NCBI RefSeq assembly: GCF_019649055.1
Contig: NW_026570226.1
Location: forward strand, 1,240,001-1,304,000
Length of the DNA: 64,000 nt
DNA from: Paramacrobiotus metropolitanus
Taxonomy: Eukaryota; Tardigrada; Eutardigrada; Parachela; Macrobiotidae
Direction of reading: 5' to 3'
A program made the position numbers and the translations under genes. Below, piece by piece: positions 61,905 through 64,000 of the stretch. Within the stretch, counting starts at the first letter, position 1; each line of letters opens with the position of its first letter. The notes under the pieces are model-generated. The model was given only the letters and a program-made list of their open reading frames with translations. It did no database searches and had not been told where the DNA came from.

Positions 61905-62000
61905 GCCATTTTCATAATGCAATGCAAAAAAAAAAAAATGCCATTTTCATAATGCAATGCACAAAAAAAAAAATGCCATTTTCATAATGCAATGCACAAT
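61905..62000 (+). repeat. Short tandem repeat (A-run plus ATGCCATTTTCATAATGCAA)
   Basis: Three copies of ATGCCATTTTCATAATGCAA followed by TGC and a run of about 9-12 A's lie head to tail. A fourth copy starts the second unit of the large duplication at about 62718, which suggests this unit mediated the duplication. Confidence 0.85.
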
Positions 62001-62456
62001 CACGCACATTTTAATTAATTATAACTCTCAATGAAATTAAAAATTTTGCCACGTTTTAATCAACGGTAGCAACGCTCTTTGCAGTTTTTATTAAAACGAA
62101 ATAAAGAAGGACAGAATAGTCTCGCACTCTGTACAATTACAAGTGCACAAAACTACTTACTCTTATTTCTGATCTCAAAATACAGTAATACTTCTACTAA
62201 TATTAATACAATTAATATTTAACCGCACTGGGTATCTTGGATTGTCAATCGTCTTCATGTGTGTAAACTTTACTCCATTTCCGGTCATTATTACTGACAG
62301 CCGAGCACTCACCATTACTCGAGTAGAGAGTCACTAGACACTGCAGTGAAAAGCCTATGACCGCTTTTGTAACGTACTACCGTAGTACAGTGAGTAAAAT
62401 TTACTGTAATTAATAATATATTATTCGTAATTATTATTTATTATATTATTATTATT

Positions 62457-62487
<31 letters not shown>

Positions 62488-62505
62488 AAAGAATAAGACT
62501 TTCAG

Positions 62506-62699
62506 AATTCCATTTCCATACAGTTCGCCAGGACTCTACACTGAACCAACCTTTGATAGCTATATACCATTCGATAGCCCTAAGTTTGTATATTTGCCAT
62601 CAAAAGCCAAAATTCAGAAAAGAAGTGTGGTTAGAAAGAAAAACAAGAAAGAACCTAACATACAAAGTCTACGGGAATGGCAGAAAAACCAAAAGAAAG
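62506..62699 (+). CDS. Candidate internal exon, copy 1
   Basis: After a TTTCAG acceptor an open stretch encodes FPYSSPGLYTEPTFDSYIP, then KFVYLPSKAKIQKRS and a basic NKKEPNIQSLREWQKNQKK, ending at AAAG|GTAACT. It is preceded by an (ATT)n tract. The amino acid composition looks protein-like, but I do not recognise it and cannot join it to other exons (entry phase 2, exit phase 1). Both copies lie inside the tandem duplication. Confidence 0.35.
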
Positions 62700-63249
62700 G
62701 TAACTGTAAAAGTTAAAAAATGCCATTTTCATAATGCAATGCACAATCACGCACATTTTAATTAATTATAACTCTCAATGAAATTAAAAATTTTGCCACG
62801 TTTTAATCAACGGTAGCAACGCTCTTTGCAGTTTTTATTAAAACGAAATAAAGAAGGACAGAATAGTCTCGCACTCTGTACAATTACAAGTGCACAAAAC
62901 TACTTACTCTTATTTCTGATCTCAAAATACAGTAATACTTCTACTAATATTAATACAATTAATATTTAACCGCACTGGGTATCTTGGATTGTCAATCGTC
63001 TTCATGTGTGTAAACTTTACTCCATTTCCGGTCATTATTACTGACAGCCGAGCACTCACCATTACTCGAGTAGAGAGTCACTAGACACTGCAGTGAAAAG
63101 CCTATGACCGCTTTTGTAACGTACTACCGTAGTACAGTGAGTAAAATTTACTGTAATTAATAATATATTATTCGTAATTATTATTTATTATATTATTATT
63201 ATTATATTATTATTATTATTATTATTAATTAAAAGAATAAGACTTTCAG

Positions 63250-63443
63250 AATTCCATTTCCATACAGTTCGCCAGGACTCTACACTGAACCAACCTTTGA
63301 TAGCTATATACCATTCGATAGCCCTAAGTTTGTATATTTGCCATCAAAAGCCAAAATTCAGAAAAGAAGTGTGGTTAGAAAGAAAAACAAGAAAGAACCT
63401 AACATACAAAGTCTACGGGAATGGCAGAAAAACCAAAAGAAAG
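63250..63443 (+). CDS. Candidate internal exon, copy 2
   Basis: It has the same sequence and splice borders as the candidate exon at 62506-62699, duplicated with its unit. Because the entry and exit phases differ, splicing both copies in series would change frame; only one could be used in a given transcript. Confidence 0.35.
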
Positions 63444-63689
63444 GTAACTGCCTGCACCGGTGTGTAACACAACCCCACGTAAATGTCATACCATAAAGGT
63501 TGACCAAAAGTAGATACTCGCTGTCAGTAATAACAATTCCCAACATTAACCACGGCGTTATCGCTGAGTTCTAAGGTTTCCTGATTTCGTTTCCACGTTT
63601 TCTATCCGTTTTGATCCCGAGCTTACAAAAATATACTGTATCATTTTGGGGGTTATGTAATTATCATACGTGTGTGGTGCTAACTGAGA

Positions 63690-64000
63690 ATGCCACCGCG
63701 GCGAAAGAGCTTGACTGGGCGGAGAGAAGCAAGCGCACGAAAGCAGAAAGCCACCCAAAGAAACTCCACAGAACGAGCTCAACAGCAGAAAAATGATCGC
63801 TTTCGTTACGCCAGGTATCCCTGAGTTGTTTTGCCATTTTTCGGTTAATTTTGTGCAGCACAAGTTTGTTTATCTTTTGCAGAAGAACTACCGTAAGTCG
63901 TCCAACAGAAAATGTACTGCAGTCGAATCAGTCTGCTGTAAATAATAACAAGTGGGTACTACAGTTTTCTTTCTTCCCTGAAATTCCTTCCCTTACAGCT
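63690..64000 (+). CDS. First exon(s) of an unidentified gene, cut by the window end
   Basis: The ATG at 63690 starts a basic frame, MPPRRKSLTGRREASARK then ATQRNSTERAQQQKNDRF, ending at 63814 (CCAG|GTATCC, phase 2). A TTTTGCAG acceptor at 63875-63882 restores the frame and leaves it open to the window end. Basic Arg/Gln-rich N-termini like this are common in transposon and helicase ORFs, but this one is too short to assign. The second exon's end cannot be set. Confidence 0.4.

Larger units (their letters stand above)
61967..63450 (+). repeat. Tandem duplication of a ~745-bp unit
   Basis: Copy 1 spans about 61967-62706 and copy 2 about 62714-63450. They look identical by eye apart from a 3-bp difference in an (ATT)n microsatellite. 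CACGCACATT occurs at 62001 and 62748; the exon-like acceptor is at 62505 and 63249. Such identity means either a very recent duplication or an assembly artefact. Confidence 0.9.

Overview
The window looks like invertebrate animal DNA. It holds intron-rich genes of animal families: a pecanex protein, an Rh-type ammonium transporter, an SCPEP1-like serine carboxypeptidase and a rhodopsin-like GPCR. The sequence alone does not fix the phylum. A small ecdysozoan such as a tardigrade is only a guess.

Positions 1 to about 23,640 are one G+C-rich block occupied by a very large Ty3/gypsy-type retroelement, read on the + strand. A gag-pol region (446-11351) has, in order, a possible myristoylation start, a long coiled coil, a capsid-like stretch, a CCHC zinc knuckle, aspartic protease, reverse transcriptase, RNase H, a DD35E integrase and a basic tail. 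It is cut by seven frame breaks, nearly all at homopolymers, and one stop. Next comes an uninterrupted accessory ORF of about 2,540 codons (11582-19210), rich in proline, with short helical modules and about four winged-helix-like domains at its C-terminal end. A third, broken ORF pair (19354-21335) and a repeat-rich 3' region follow. No matching pair of LTRs is visible. The first ~310 bases look like a viral-type promoter. The unbroken accessory ORF beside broken replication genes is the most unusual feature here.

From 24 kb onward the DNA is A+T-rich, with genes of many small exons. On the minus strand are a tail-anchored coiled-coil protein (28753-24960, 10 exons) and a pecanex homologue (43932-32810, 26 exons including a 17-nt micro-exon). 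The pecanex introns hold a MITE-like element and a 1.7-kb element with hairpin ends. A 2.4-kb DNA transposon lies just upstream of pecanex. It has kept a zinc-domain-like N-terminus and a Ulp1-like peptidase-like C-terminus but lacks the transposase core expected between them. A small secreted glycine-zipper peptide gene (48042-47581, minus) and an intronless GPCR (49288-50250, plus) follow.

The carboxypeptidase (55153-51346, minus, 11 exons) and the Rh transporter (61251-56077, minus, 9 exons) fill most of the rest. The right end has an almost exact ~745-bp tandem duplication carrying a candidate exon, and the first exon of an unidentified + strand gene that runs off the window. Exon boundaries were read by eye from splice consensus, phase continuity and family resemblance. 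They form continuous frames but have no transcript support.
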